Assembly (NCBI RefSeq): GCF_017848315.1
Contig: NZ_JAFKEC010000001.1
Span: forward strand, 62,001 to 126,000
Length of the DNA stretch: 64,000 nucleotides
DNA from: Pseudomonas palmensis
GTDB lineage: Bacteria; Pseudomonadota; Gammaproteobacteria; Pseudomonadales; Pseudomonadaceae
Direction: 5' to 3'
Within the stretch, counting starts at the first letter, position 1; every line of letters starts with the position of its first letter. Of the stretch, positions 49,641 to 58,337 are shown piece after piece. The position numbers and the translations under genes are program-made. Under the pieces are notes generated by a model that had not been told where the DNA came from, searched no databases, and was given only the letters and a program-made list of their open reading frames with translations.

Positions 49641-49664
49641 GCGCGACCAGAACAGAGGACTACC

Positions 49665-49997
49665 ATGAACGCCTATACCTACCTGGCCATCGCCATCTGC
49701 GCCGAAGTCATTGCCACCGCCTCGATGAAGGCGGTCAAGGGCCTGAGTACGCCGCTGCCCCTGCTTCTGATGGTGTGCGGCTACATCGTGGCGTTCTGGA
49801 TGCTGACCCTGGTGGTGCGCAGCATTCCGGTAGGCATTGCCTACGCCATCTGGTCGGGCCTGGGCATCGTGCTGATCAGCATCGCGGCGCTGGTGATCTA
49901 CGGGCAGAAACTGGATGTGCCGGCCATGCTCGGCATGGCCATGATCGTCGGCGGCGTGGTGGTGATCCAGGTGTTCTCCAAAACCACCGGGCATTGA
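49665..49997 (+). CDS. Small multidrug resistance (SMR) family transporter
   Basis: A 110-residue, four-helix inner-membrane protein of the EmrE/SMR family. The essential membrane-embedded E14 (AIAICAEVIATASMK) and the helix 3 signature GIAYAIWSGLGIVLIS are present. Such proteins work as antiparallel dimers exporting quaternary ammonium compounds, guanidinium or polyamines in exchange for protons; which substrate applies here cannot be told. GAGG precedes the ATG. Divergent from a LysR regulator. Confidence 0.93.
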   Translation: MNAYTYLAIAICAEVIATASMKAVKGLSTPLPLLLMVCGYIVAFWMLTLVVRSIPVGIAYAIWSGLGIVLISIAALVIYGQKLDVPAMLGMAMIVGGVVVIQVFSKTTGH

Positions 49998-50065
49998 TGA
50001 GCGACAGGGTACGAAACCTCACAGGCTGTATACTGCGCTCCTGTCTTTGCTTGTGAGGTGCGTGC

Positions 50066-51241
50066 ATGTCATCCGTTATTTCCACCGACGTGCTGATCGT
50101 CGGCGCAGGGGTCGCAGGCCTCTGGCTCAATGCCCGCCTGCGCCGCCTGGGCTACTCGACGGTGCTGGTGGAACGCGCCAGCCTCGGTGGCGAGCAGACC
50201 CTCAAGTCCCAGGGGATCATCCACGGTGGTGCCAAGTACGCCCTGCACGGTGCGCTCACCGGCGCCTCCGAGGCCATTGCCGACATGCCGCGGCGCTGGC
50301 GCGAGGCCCTGGCCGGCAACGGCGAACTGGACCTGAGCGGCGTGCGCCTGCTGTCCGAGGCGCACTACCTGTGGTCGCCCGGCACCCTGGCCGGCAACCT
50401 CACCAGCTTCTTCGCCAGCAAGGCGGTACGCGGCCGGGTCGACCAGGTCAAGGGCGACCAGTTGCCCCCTGCCCTGCAGGACCCTGCCTTCAAGGGCAAG
50501 GTGTACCGCCTGGCCGAACTGGTGGTGGACGTGCCGAGCCTGCTCGCGCGCCTGGCAGAGCTGGCCGGCGACAGCCTGCTGGCCGGTGAACACATCGAAC
50601 CACTGCATGAAGGTAACGAACTGGTCGGCTTGCGTGTCGATGGCCGCGATATCCGCGCCCAGCGCGTGGTGCTCAGCGCCGGTGCCGGCAATGCCGCGCT
50701 GCTGCAAAGCCTGGGCCTGAGCCAGCCGGCCATGCAGCGCCGACCGCTGCACATGGTCATGGCCAAGGGCCCGAGCCTCAAGCCCCTGTACGCCCACTGC
50801 CTGGGCGGCGGGCCCAAGCCGCGCATCACCGTGACCACCCACCCGGCCGCCGACGGCCAGTGGGTGTGGTACCTGGGCGGCGACCTGGCCGAAGCCGAGG
50901 GCGTTGCCCGCGAACCCGAAGCGCAGATCGCTGCCGCCCGCAAGGAGGTCGCGGGGCTGCTGCCCTGGGTCGACCTCAGCCAGGTGCAGTGGGCCACCGT
51001 GCGTGTCGACCGCGCCGAACCCGCGCAATCGGGCCTGGTGCGCCCCGACAACGCCTTCCTCGCCGACCAGCAGCGCCTGCTGGTGGGCTGGCCGACCAAG
51101 CTGGCCCTGGCACCGGACTTCGCTGACCGCGTGCTGAACAGCCTGGAACGTGACGGTATCAAGCCAGGCAACCTGCCTGCCCTGCCGCCCCTGCCAAAAC
51201 CGCCCCTGGCACAACCGGTATGGGAGCAACTGCTGCCATGA
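50066..51241 (+). CDS. FAD-dependent oxidoreductase (DAO family)
   Basis: A 391-residue protein with an N-terminal Rossmann dinucleotide loop (VLIVGAGVAGLWLN; G13, G15, G18). DAO-type features follow (VLVERASLGGEQTLKSQGIIHGG) and a C-terminal half with VRPDNAFLADQQRLLVGWPTKLALAPDF. The substrate is unknown; amine or amino-acid oxidation would be typical. The stop overlaps the start of the aldo/keto reductase gene by four bases (ATGA), so the two act in one operon. A -10-like TATACT lies at 50029-50034. Confidence 0.85.
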   Translation: MSSVISTDVLIVGAGVAGLWLNARLRRLGYSTVLVERASLGGEQTLKSQGIIHGGAKYALHGALTGASEAIADMPRRWREALAGNGELDLSGVRLLSEAHYLWSPGTLAGNLTSFFASKAVRGRVDQVKGDQLPPALQDPAFKGKVYRLAELVVDVPSLLARLAELAGDSLLAGEHIEPLHEGNELVGLRVDGRDIRAQRVVLSAGAGNAALLQSLGLSQPAMQRRPLHMVMAKGPSLKPLYAHCLGGGPKPRITVTTHPAADGQWVWYLGGDLAEAEGVAREPEAQIAAARKEVAGLLPWVDLSQVQWATVRVDRAEPAQSGLVRPDNAFLADQQRLLVGWPTKLALAPDFADRVLNSLERDGIKPGNLPALPPLPKPPLAQPVWEQLLP

Positions 51242-52050
51242 GCCTGCCGACCCTGCACCCCTATCACCGCCCGCTGGGCAGCACCGGCCTGAGCGTTTCC
51301 CCGCTGGGGCTGGGCACGGTCAAGCTGGGCCGCGACCAGGGCGTCAAATACCCCAACGGCTTCACCATCCCCGACGACGACGAGGCCCGCCTGCTGCTGC
51401 GCCAGGCCCGTGAGCTGGGCATCAACCTGATCGACACCGCACCGGCCTATGGCCGCAGCGAAGAGCGGCTGGGCCCATTGCTGCGCGGCCAGCGCCACGA
51501 CTGGGTGATCGTCAGCAAGGTCGGCGAAGAGTTCGACGACGGCCACTCGCACTTCGACTTCAGCGCCGCCCACACGCGCCGCTCGGTAGAACGCAGCCTC
51601 CAACGCCTTGAAACAGATTGTATCGATCTTGTACTGGTGCATTCCGACGGCAACGATCTGCGCATTCTGCAGCAGGAAGCGGTGTACGAAACCCTGGCCC
51701 GACTCAAGCAGGAAGGCAAGATCCGCGGCTTCGGGCTGTCCGGCAAAACCGTCGAAGGTGGGCTGCAGGCCCTGCAATCAGGCGATTGCGCGATGGTTAC
51801 CTACAACCTCGACGAGCAGGGCGAACGCCCGGTGCTGGACTATGCTGCCGAACACGGCAAGGCCATCCTGGTGAAAAAGGCCCTGGCCAGTGGTCATGCC
51901 TGTCTGGCCCCGGGCGTCGACCCGGTGCGGGCCAGCTTCGAGCTGCTGTTTGCCCACCCCGGGGTGAGCAGTGCTATTGTCGGCACCATCAATCCCGTGC
52001 ACCTGGCCCACAACGTGGGCGTGGTTGCCAAGATCCTGAGCCAGCGCTGA
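51238..52050 (+). CDS. Aldo/keto reductase
   Basis: A 270-residue cytosolic TIM-barrel oxidoreductase, presumably NADPH-dependent. The tetrad is D66, Y71, K94 and H135 (LIDTAPAYGRSE, VIVSKVG, LVLVHSDG). The C-terminal cofactor region VSSAIVGTINPVHLAHNV is present. The protein is shorter than the usual 300-330 residues but complete. ATG 51238 is chosen because of the ATGA overlap with the preceding oxidoreductase gene. Substrate unknown; the pairing with an FAD oxidoreductase suggests the two handle the same metabolite or its aldehyde product. Confidence 0.88.
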   Translation: MSLPTLHPYHRPLGSTGLSVSPLGLGTVKLGRDQGVKYPNGFTIPDDDEARLLLRQARELGINLIDTAPAYGRSEERLGPLLRGQRHDWVIVSKVGEEFDDGHSHFDFSAAHTRRSVERSLQRLETDCIDLVLVHSDGNDLRILQQEAVYETLARLKQEGKIRGFGLSGKTVEGGLQALQSGDCAMVTYNLDEQGERPVLDYAAEHGKAILVKKALASGHACLAPGVDPVRASFELLFAHPGVSSAIVGTINPVHLAHNVGVVAKILSQR

Positions 52051-52090
52051 GCCGCCGTCGCGGCCGACCCCAACGCAAGAAGGAGCCGAG

Positions 52091-53044
52091 ATGCCGCGCA
52101 CGCTGATCCGCAAGAACCCCAGCAACTTCAAGACCCTGCCCCTGCATGTGGAAGCCGGCCCCGAGGGCCTGAGCTACCAGAGCATCGGCATGCCGCTGAA
52201 CTTTGCCCAGACCCTGCAGCGGCGCAAAGCGATCCAGGTGGCCGACCCCGAGCGTTTCGCCGTGGAGCTGGCCAACCTGGGCGTTTCGGTGCGCCTCACC
52301 CTGCAGTGGCAGAACCGCGACTACTGGGTGCTGGTGCGCCAGCGCCGCCAGGACCGCGGTGATGTGGTGCTCAAGCTGATCTCCGGTTACGTCCCCGCTC
52401 AGGAGCTGAACCTGCCCTTGCACACGGCCGTGCAGGAAGTGGCCGAGGAATGCCTGCTGGAGACCCCGGAAGGCTGGCTTGGCGGGCGTTTCAACGACAC
52501 CTGGTTGCCGGCGCCGTACGCCGACGCGCTGCATTACCGTGAAGCGATGCCCTTCGTGCTGACCCCTCACTCGGGGGCCGCGCGACCGGTGCGCTGTGGC
52601 AACCAGCCGTTGATCGAGCGACCGCGAGCCTATGTCCACCTGCCCACGGCGTCACTGCAACTGATTTATGACCTGCGCCTGCAAGTGCCCAGGGAAGCCA
52701 AATCATTGAGCCTGTTCCATGTGGACGAGCGCCTTGAGGGCGACCAACTGGTGGCACGCCTCAACCGCAGCCGGCCAGACTTGTACCTGATGCCGCTGGA
52801 AGACGGTCAGCCGCAGGCCGAGCTGTACACCCTGAAGAAGGACCGATTGGTGCCGGCGAGTACCCGTGGTATCTACCTGGCCGAAAGCTTTGCCCGGCAG
52901 GATGGCTGGCTGGTGCGTGAAGAGCGGATTCGCTGGAAGGACTGGCTGAGGCAGCAGGGGCTGGTGGCGCCCAGGCCGGACTCGAAACTTAAAAGGCTGA
53001 CGGGCAAGGCCCGCCAGCTGTTGGGGCTGGCGTTGCAGAAGTAG
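52091..53044 (+). CDS. Uncharacterised protein with a divergent Nudix-like box
   Basis: A 317-residue soluble protein conserved at this locus in Pseudomonas. Residues 99-123 read G-x5-E105-x9-Q115-E116-V-A-E119-E120-C-L-L. This resembles a Nudix box with a two-residue insertion, R changed to Q and the final G changed to L. Other Nudix-like features are YWVLVRQRRQDRGDVVLKLISGY before it and DTWLPAPYADALHYREAMPFVL after it. The C-terminal third is basic and has no recognised domain. It is 40 bp after the aldo/keto reductase gene with AAGGAG before ATG, so probably in the same operon. Catalysis is uncertain. Confidence 0.6.
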   Translation: MPRTLIRKNPSNFKTLPLHVEAGPEGLSYQSIGMPLNFAQTLQRRKAIQVADPERFAVELANLGVSVRLTLQWQNRDYWVLVRQRRQDRGDVVLKLISGYVPAQELNLPLHTAVQEVAEECLLETPEGWLGGRFNDTWLPAPYADALHYREAMPFVLTPHSGAARPVRCGNQPLIERPRAYVHLPTASLQLIYDLRLQVPREAKSLSLFHVDERLEGDQLVARLNRSRPDLYLMPLEDGQPQAELYTLKKDRLVPASTRGIYLAESFARQDGWLVREERIRWKDWLRQQGLVAPRPDSKLKRLTGKARQLLGLALQK

Positions 53045-53063
53045 GACGTTTTTGCAGGCCCTA

Positions 53064-53080
53064 ATCGCGGGTCAAACCAC
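53064..53080. repeat. Degenerate REP fragment (GCGGGTCAA family)
   Basis: ATCGCGGGTCAAACCAC is a half-unit that has lost the closing GCCCGC arm. It lies between convergent genes, directly before the hldE stop. Confidence 0.6.
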
Positions 53081-54502
53081 TCAGTTCTTGCGGATTTTCT
53101 CCACGATCGCCGTGGTCGAGCTGTTTGCCACCAGCCCCAGCACCTTCACCGTACCGCCATAGGCCTTGACGATATCGGCGCCCACCACCTGATCGATGCC
53201 GTAGTCGCCACCCTTGACCAGCACGTCGGGCTTGACCTCGGAAAGCAGGTTTTCCGGGGTGCCTTCGGAGAAGCTGATGACCCAGTCCACTGCCCCCAGC
53301 CCCGCCAGCACCGCCATGCGCCGGTCGACACTGTTGATCGGCCGACCCGGCCCCTTCAGGCGACTGACCGAAGCATCGTCATTGACCGCCACGATCAACC
53401 TGTCGCCCTGCGCACGCGCCTGCTCCAGGTAGGTCACGTGCCCGGCATGCAGAATGTCGAAGCAGCCATTGGTGAACACGATCTTCTCGTTGTGCGCCCG
53501 CGCATCGTCGATGGCCAGCAGCAACTGCTCAAGGCTCAGCACCCCGCGCTCGGAGCCTTCTTCGCGCTGGATGGCGCGACGCAGTTCCGGCGCGCTGATG
53601 GCCGCCGTACCCAGCTTGCCGACCACGATGCCGGCAGCCAGGTTGGCCAGACCGACCGCATGGGGCAGCTCCTCACCGGCGGCGATCGCCGCCGCCAGGG
53701 TGGAGATCACGGTATCGCCGGCACCGGTCACATCGAACACTTCACGCGCCCGTGCCGGCAGGTGCATGGCCGGATGGCCCGGGCGCAGCAAGGTCATGCC
53801 GTGCTCGCCTCGGGTCACCAGCAAGGCGCCCAGTTCCAGCTCGCGCATCAGCTCGCCGCCCTTGTAGACCAGCTCGGTCTCGTCGGCGCAATGCCCGACG
53901 ATGGCCTCGAACTCGCCCAGATTCGGCGTGATGACGCTGGCGCCGCGGTAGATCGAGAAATCCTTGCCCTTGGGGTCAGCCAGCACCGGAATGCCCTTGG
54001 CTCGCGCGGCCTGAATCAGGCTCTGGTGGTTCTTCAATGCGCCTTTGCCGTAGTCGGACAGCACCAGCACCTTCACCCCTTCGAGCAGGGCGTCGACTTC
54101 GGCGCCCAGCGACAGCGGGTCGGTGGCAAAGGGTTCTTCGAAATCGATGCGCAGCAATTGCTGGTGACGGCTCATGACCCGCAGCTTGACGATGGTCGGC
54201 TGATGGGCGATGCGCTGGAAGATCGAACGCACCCCCGCTGCCTGCAGGCTGTTGGCCAGGCTGTCGGCGGCCTCGTCCTGGCCGGTGACGCCCACCAGCG
54301 AGGCCGGCGCACCCAGCGCGGCAATGTTCAGCGCAACGTTGGCCGCACCACCCGGACGGTCCTCGATCTGCTCGACCTTGACCACCGGTACCGGGGCTTC
54401 AGGTGAAATGCGAGAGGTACCGCCATGCCAGTAGCGGTCGAGCATGACATCCCCGACCACCAGTACCGGAGCTTGATCGAAACGCGGCATGGACAACTTC
54501 AT
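53081..54502 (-). CDS. hldE: Bifunctional heptose kinase/adenylyltransferase
   Basis: Makes ADP-heptose for the LPS inner core. The 473-residue fusion has an N-terminal ribokinase-type heptose-7-phosphate kinase (about 1-320) with RPGGAANVALN and TGAGD at 259-263. The C-terminal cytidylyltransferase-like heptose-1-phosphate adenylyltransferase (about 340-473) has the nucleotide motif TNGCFDILHAGH (HAGH at 352-355). ATG 54502 is used because the family begins MKLSMPRF. It lies 122 bp downstream of msbA on the same strand, the standard Pseudomonas order. Confidence 0.96.
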   Translation of the reverse strand: MKLSMPRFDQAPVLVVGDVMLDRYWHGGTSRISPEAPVPVVKVEQIEDRPGGAANVALNIAALGAPASLVGVTGQDEAADSLANSLQAAGVRSIFQRIAHQPTIVKLRVMSRHQQLLRIDFEEPFATDPLSLGAEVDALLEGVKVLVLSDYGKGALKNHQSLIQAARAKGIPVLADPKGKDFSIYRGASVITPNLGEFEAIVGHCADETELVYKGGELMRELELGALLVTRGEHGMTLLRPGHPAMHLPARAREVFDVTGAGDTVISTLAAAIAAGEELPHAVGLANLAAGIVVGKLGTAAISAPELRRAIQREEGSERGVLSLEQLLLAIDDARAHNEKIVFTNGCFDILHAGHVTYLEQARAQGDRLIVAVNDDASVSRLKGPGRPINSVDRRMAVLAGLGAVDWVISFSEGTPENLLSEVKPDVLVKGGDYGIDQVVGADIVKAYGGTVKVLGLVANSSTTAIVEKIRKN

Positions 54503-54624
54503 GGGCAACCCATATAGACAAAATGAACAGGGGCGGGATATTAGCACAGCCCTGGCACCGGCCTGTTCGGCGCCGGTAACCTGCTGTGACAACCAGGGCG
54601 CAGAACGCGCCCTGGCAGGGTGAC

Positions 54625-56433
54625 TCAGGTGATGTCGGCCTTGGCCGGCTCATCCAGGCCCATGGCGTGCAGGCGCGCGTAATAGCCGTTTTCGGCCAGC
54701 AACTGGCCATGCGTGCCACGCTCGACGATGCGCCCCTGATCCATCACCAGGATCAGGTCGGCCTTCTCGATGGTCGACAGGCGGTGCGCGATCACAAGGG
54801 TGGTACGGCCTTTCATCACCTGGTCCAGGGCGGCCTGGATGTGCCGCTCCGACTCGGTGTCGAGGGCCGAGGTGGCCTCGTCCAGAATCAGCAGCGGTGC
54901 ATTCTTGAGCAGGGCCCTGGCGATCGCCAGACGCTGGCGCTGGCCGCCGGACAGCAGCACGCCGTTCTCGCCGACCTCGGTGTCCAGCCCTTGAGGCAAC
55001 TGATCGATGAACTCCTTGGCATACGCGTCGGCTGCCGCAGCCTCGATCTGCTCGCGCGGCGCACCGGCCAGGTCACCGTAGGCGATGTTGTTGGCCACGG
55101 TGTCGTTGAACAGGGTCACATGCTGGGTCACCTGGGCAATGTGCCGACGCAGGTTACGCAGGCGGTACTGCTCCACCTCCACGCCATCGAGCAGGATCTC
55201 GCCCTCGGCATGCGGGTAGAAACGCGGTATCAGGCTGGCCAGGGTCGACTTGCCGCTGCCCGAACGCCCAACCAGCGCCACCATCTGACCCGGCTCGGCG
55301 GTGAAGCTGATGTCATCGAGCACGCGGCGCTCGCTACCCGGGTAGGTGAAGCTCAGGTGGCGTACATCCAGGCGCCCGGTAACCCGGTCGCGCTCGACGG
55401 TGCCGTGGTCGACTTCCGGCTCCACATCCAGCTGCTCGAAGATGCTCTCGGCCCCCGACACACCCTTCTGGATGGTCGAGCTGACTTCCGACAGCTGGCG
55501 GATCGGCTTGGGCAGCAGACCGGCCGCGGTAATGTAGGCCACCAGGTCGCCGGCGGTGGAGTCGCCGCGCAGGTACAGCACCAGGAACATCAGCACGGCC
55601 ATGGCCGAGTAGATCACCAGTTGCAGCATCGGTGTGTATACCGCGCTGGTCTTGGTCATGCGCAGCTGCTTCTCGGTGTTGCTCTGGCTGGCATCGGCGA
55701 AGCGCTGCTGCTCGTAGTTCTCGCCCCCGAAACTGCGCACCACGCGATAGCCCTGGATGGTCTCGGACGCGACATGCGTCACATCGCCCATGGCCACCTG
55801 GATCTTCTTGCTCTGCTTGCGGAATTTCTTGCTCGAACTGCTGACCATCAGCGCGATCAGCGGCAGGATCGCCAGCATCACGATGGTCAGCTTCCAGTTC
55901 ATCCACAGCAGATAGCCGAACAGGAACACCACGGTCAGGCCTTCGCGGATCACCACCTTGATTGCATCGGTGGCGGCGCCGGTGACCATGGTCACGTTGA
56001 AGGTGATACGCGAAATCAGGTGTCCGGAGTTGTGGCTGTCGAAATAGCGGTTGGGCAGTACCAGCAGCTTGTTGAACAACTCCACCCGCAGGTCGTGCAC
56101 CAGGCCCAGGGAAACCTTGGCCAGAAAGAAGTTGCCCAGAAACGAGCCCAAGCCCTGCCAGGCGGCGATCAGCACGATCAGCAGCGGCACGGCCTGCAAC
56201 AGTTGGAGGTCACGCAGGTAAGGCACGTTGGGGAACAACACCGCTTCGGGATTGCTCAGCCCATCGACGAAATACTTGAGGATGCCCGCCAGCATGGGCT
56301 GGGTCGAGGCGAATATCACGAAGCCGAGGATACTCAGCAGGAAAATGCCAATGTAGGGCTTTACGTAGGTCAACAGTCGGAAATAGATCTTCAGACTGGA
56401 GCTCTGCTGCGCCGTGCGCGGTGTTTCAGCCAT
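54625..56433 (-). CDS. msbA: Lipid A export ABC transporter
   Basis: Flips lipid A-core across the inner membrane. The 602-residue half-transporter has a six-helix exporter domain (about 20-320) and an ATPase domain. Walker A lies at 388-396 (LVGRSGSGKST, K395), the signature LSGGQRQR near 494, and Walker B LLILDEATSAL after it. The segment VALVGRSGSGKSTLASLIPR with FYPHAEGEI is typical of MsbA. I use ATG 56433 (MAETPRTAQQ); an in-frame GTG at 56445 adds four residues. Divergent from the kinase-like gene with about 150 bp between starts. Confidence 0.95.
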   Translation of the reverse strand: MAETPRTAQQSSSLKIYFRLLTYVKPYIGIFLLSILGFVIFASTQPMLAGILKYFVDGLSNPEAVLFPNVPYLRDLQLLQAVPLLIVLIAAWQGLGSFLGNFFLAKVSLGLVHDLRVELFNKLLVLPNRYFDSHNSGHLISRITFNVTMVTGAATDAIKVVIREGLTVVFLFGYLLWMNWKLTIVMLAILPLIALMVSSSSKKFRKQSKKIQVAMGDVTHVASETIQGYRVVRSFGGENYEQQRFADASQSNTEKQLRMTKTSAVYTPMLQLVIYSAMAVLMFLVLYLRGDSTAGDLVAYITAAGLLPKPIRQLSEVSSTIQKGVSGAESIFEQLDVEPEVDHGTVERDRVTGRLDVRHLSFTYPGSERRVLDDISFTAEPGQMVALVGRSGSGKSTLASLIPRFYPHAEGEILLDGVEVEQYRLRNLRRHIAQVTQHVTLFNDTVANNIAYGDLAGAPREQIEAAAADAYAKEFIDQLPQGLDTEVGENGVLLSGGQRQRLAIARALLKNAPLLILDEATSALDTESERHIQAALDQVMKGRTTLVIAHRLSTIEKADLILVMDQGRIVERGTHGQLLAENGYYARLHAMGLDEPAKADIT

Positions 56434-56585
56434 CTTCGAGCTCACTGTTCAGGTTGAACGATCGATTTTATCACAGCCTGCCGATTGGGCACGCGCCCGG
56501 TCCGGCATGCTGGCGTGGTGCATTGGTGAAGTTTTCGGCATTATGCCCTGTCTTTCCTGCTCGCTACTTCGACAAGGCCATCTAC

Positions 56586-57191
56586 ATGCAATGCTCCCGG
56601 CTCCCTCAGGCCGACCTCAACCAACTGATCGTCGGTGCCCAGATACTGGAAGCTGACAGCTACGGTGCGAAAGTCTACCTGCTAGAGAACGGCAATATCC
56701 TTAAACTTTTCCGGCGCAAGCGCCTGCTGTCGTCGGCGTTGCTGCGGCCCTACTCCCGCCGCTTCATCGACAACGCCGCCAGGCTGGAGCAGTTGGGCAT
56801 TCCGACTCTGCGTGTATTGGCGCATTACCGCCTGGAAAAGCCCGGCATGACGGCGGTGCTGTACCACCCCCTGCCCGGCCAGACGCTGAGCCAGCTCAGC
56901 CGCAAGGAAGGTTTCAGCTGGCAGCAGGCACTGCCGGACATGGTCCGCCTGGTACGGACCCTGCATCGATCGGGGGTGTATTTTCGCTCGCTGCACCTGG
57001 GCAACATCGTGGTGACGCCCGACCAGCAGTGGGGGCTGATCGATGTGGCGGACATGCGTTTTCTGCGCGGGCCGCTGAGCCGGCGCATGATCAAGCGCAA
57101 CATACAGCACTTTGGCCGCTACCTGTCACGTGAAAAACTCGACGGGAGCTTCCCCCTCGCCGAGCTGGAGCAGGCTCTACTGACTCCCTGA
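56586..57191 (+). CDS. Toluene-tolerance/LPS kinase-like protein, apparent pseudokinase
   Basis: A 201-residue cytosolic protein with a compact protein-kinase-like fold of the kind annotated as toluene tolerance protein or LPS kinase-like in P. putida. K40 (NILKLFRRK) takes the ATP-lysine place and D153 (WGLIDVADMR) the DFG-Asp place. The catalytic loop reads RSLHLGNIV, with S135 where kinases of the D-L-H-x-x-N type have the catalytic Asp; N140 is kept. ATG 56586 is preferred because the homologous part starts there, although the frame stays open to 56421. Its position among LPS-core genes suggests core phosphorylation or regulation. It overlaps the convergent glycosyltransferase gene by 15 bp. 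Confidence 0.75.
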   Translation: MQCSRLPQADLNQLIVGAQILEADSYGAKVYLLENGNILKLFRRKRLLSSALLRPYSRRFIDNAARLEQLGIPTLRVLAHYRLEKPGMTAVLYHPLPGQTLSQLSRKEGFSWQQALPDMVRLVRTLHRSGVYFRSLHLGNIVVTPDQQWGLIDVADMRFLRGPLSRRMIKRNIQHFGRYLSREKLDGSFPLAELEQALLTP

Positions 57192-58301
57192 GTCAGGCTT
57201 GACCGCCCACATTTCCCGCAGGGTTCGACTGAAGCACTCCCAGGCTTGCTCCGGGGCCAGCGAGCGGTGCTGCGCCTGGGCAACGGCGGTTGCCGGCAGG
57301 CTGGCGCAACGCTCGATGGCAGCGGCCCACTCCTGCACGTCACCGACCCGTGCGTAAAGACCGCTATCACCCAACTGTTCATGGAACACCGGCAGGTCAC
57401 TGCACAGTACCGGCACGCCGGCAATGACTGCCTCCTGCAGTACCAGGCCCAGGCCCTCGGCCCGGGAAGGCACGAGCAACCAGTCGAACGCCTGGTACAG
57501 GCGGCCCAGAATGTCACAATGCCCTGTCAGCGATACCTTGCCCTGCAGACCCAGCGCCTGGATCTTTTGCTGCAGCAATGGCCGCTCGGGGCCTTCGCCG
57601 AGAATGACCAGGCGCAGATCGGGTTGCGTCCGGCTAGCGGCGGCAAATGCATCGATCAGGTAGTCGAACCCCTTGTCCATGACCAGGCGACCGACAGCCC
57701 CCATGATCCGCACACCGGGCTCCCTCAACCCCATGACCTCGCGCGCTTGCTGTGCTGTCAGTTGCTCGTCACAAAAACGGGTAGGTTCCAACGCGGTACG
57801 CAAGGCCGTCACCTTCAGGCCCAGCTCGGCCTGCAATGACGCCGCCAGCGTGGCCGACACCGCCACCAGTGACAGCTGCGCCGGCTTGAACCCGCACAAC
57901 AGCGCCACATCCCTGGGGTGCAAACGGGTCTTGCCGTGAAACACCACAGTAGCCTTCACCTCAGGCAACCCCCTGAGAACAGGCAGTATCAGGCGCGATA
58001 CCCCCAGCCCATCGAGCAGCAATGCGTCGGCTTGGGCTTCGATCAACGCCTTGCGTAGACGAGCGCGTAACCAAGGCTGCAGCAGCCCCCATACATGACG
58101 GCCCTTTATCAGGCGTTGCGGCAAGTTCCATTCTCGAGACGGCCCAGGAACACACGCCGCCCCCTGACCTTGCAACAGCCAGCTGTTCACGGAAATCTCA
58201 GGAGGCACCAATGAAAGGATCTGCTGATGGACCTTGTGCACCGAGACGAACGGCGAGCCACCAGCCCACATGATATTGATGACGTTCACTGGCCAGCCCA
58301 C
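57177..58301 (-). CDS. GT4-type glycosyltransferase, LPS core
   Basis: A 374-residue cytosolic glycosyltransferase with GT-B fold. The C-terminal half has the GT4 features GAVGRLVMDKGFDYLIDAFA, LRLVILGEGPERPLLQQ, VSLTGHCDILGRLYQAFDWLLVPSRAEGLGLVLQEAVIAGVPVLCSD. Its place between msbA and the other core transferases points to outer-core assembly. It occupies roughly the position of wapR in P. aeruginosa, but I cannot confirm orthology. Start is GTG 58301 or the GTG at 58289. Confidence 0.85.
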   Translation of the reverse strand: MGWPVNVINIMWAGGSPFVSVHKVHQQILSLVPPEISVNSWLLQGQGAACVPGPSREWNLPQRLIKGRHVWGLLQPWLRARLRKALIEAQADALLLDGLGVSRLILPVLRGLPEVKATVVFHGKTRLHPRDVALLCGFKPAQLSLVAVSATLAASLQAELGLKVTALRTALEPTRFCDEQLTAQQAREVMGLREPGVRIMGAVGRLVMDKGFDYLIDAFAAASRTQPDLRLVILGEGPERPLLQQKIQALGLQGKVSLTGHCDILGRLYQAFDWLLVPSRAEGLGLVLQEAVIAGVPVLCSDLPVFHEQLGDSGLYARVGDVQEWAAAIERCASLPATAVAQAQHRSLAPEQAWECFSRTLREMWAVKPDSGSQ

Positions 58302-58337
58302 CTTGATTCACATATTACTGAAAAGACAGAAAACAAC

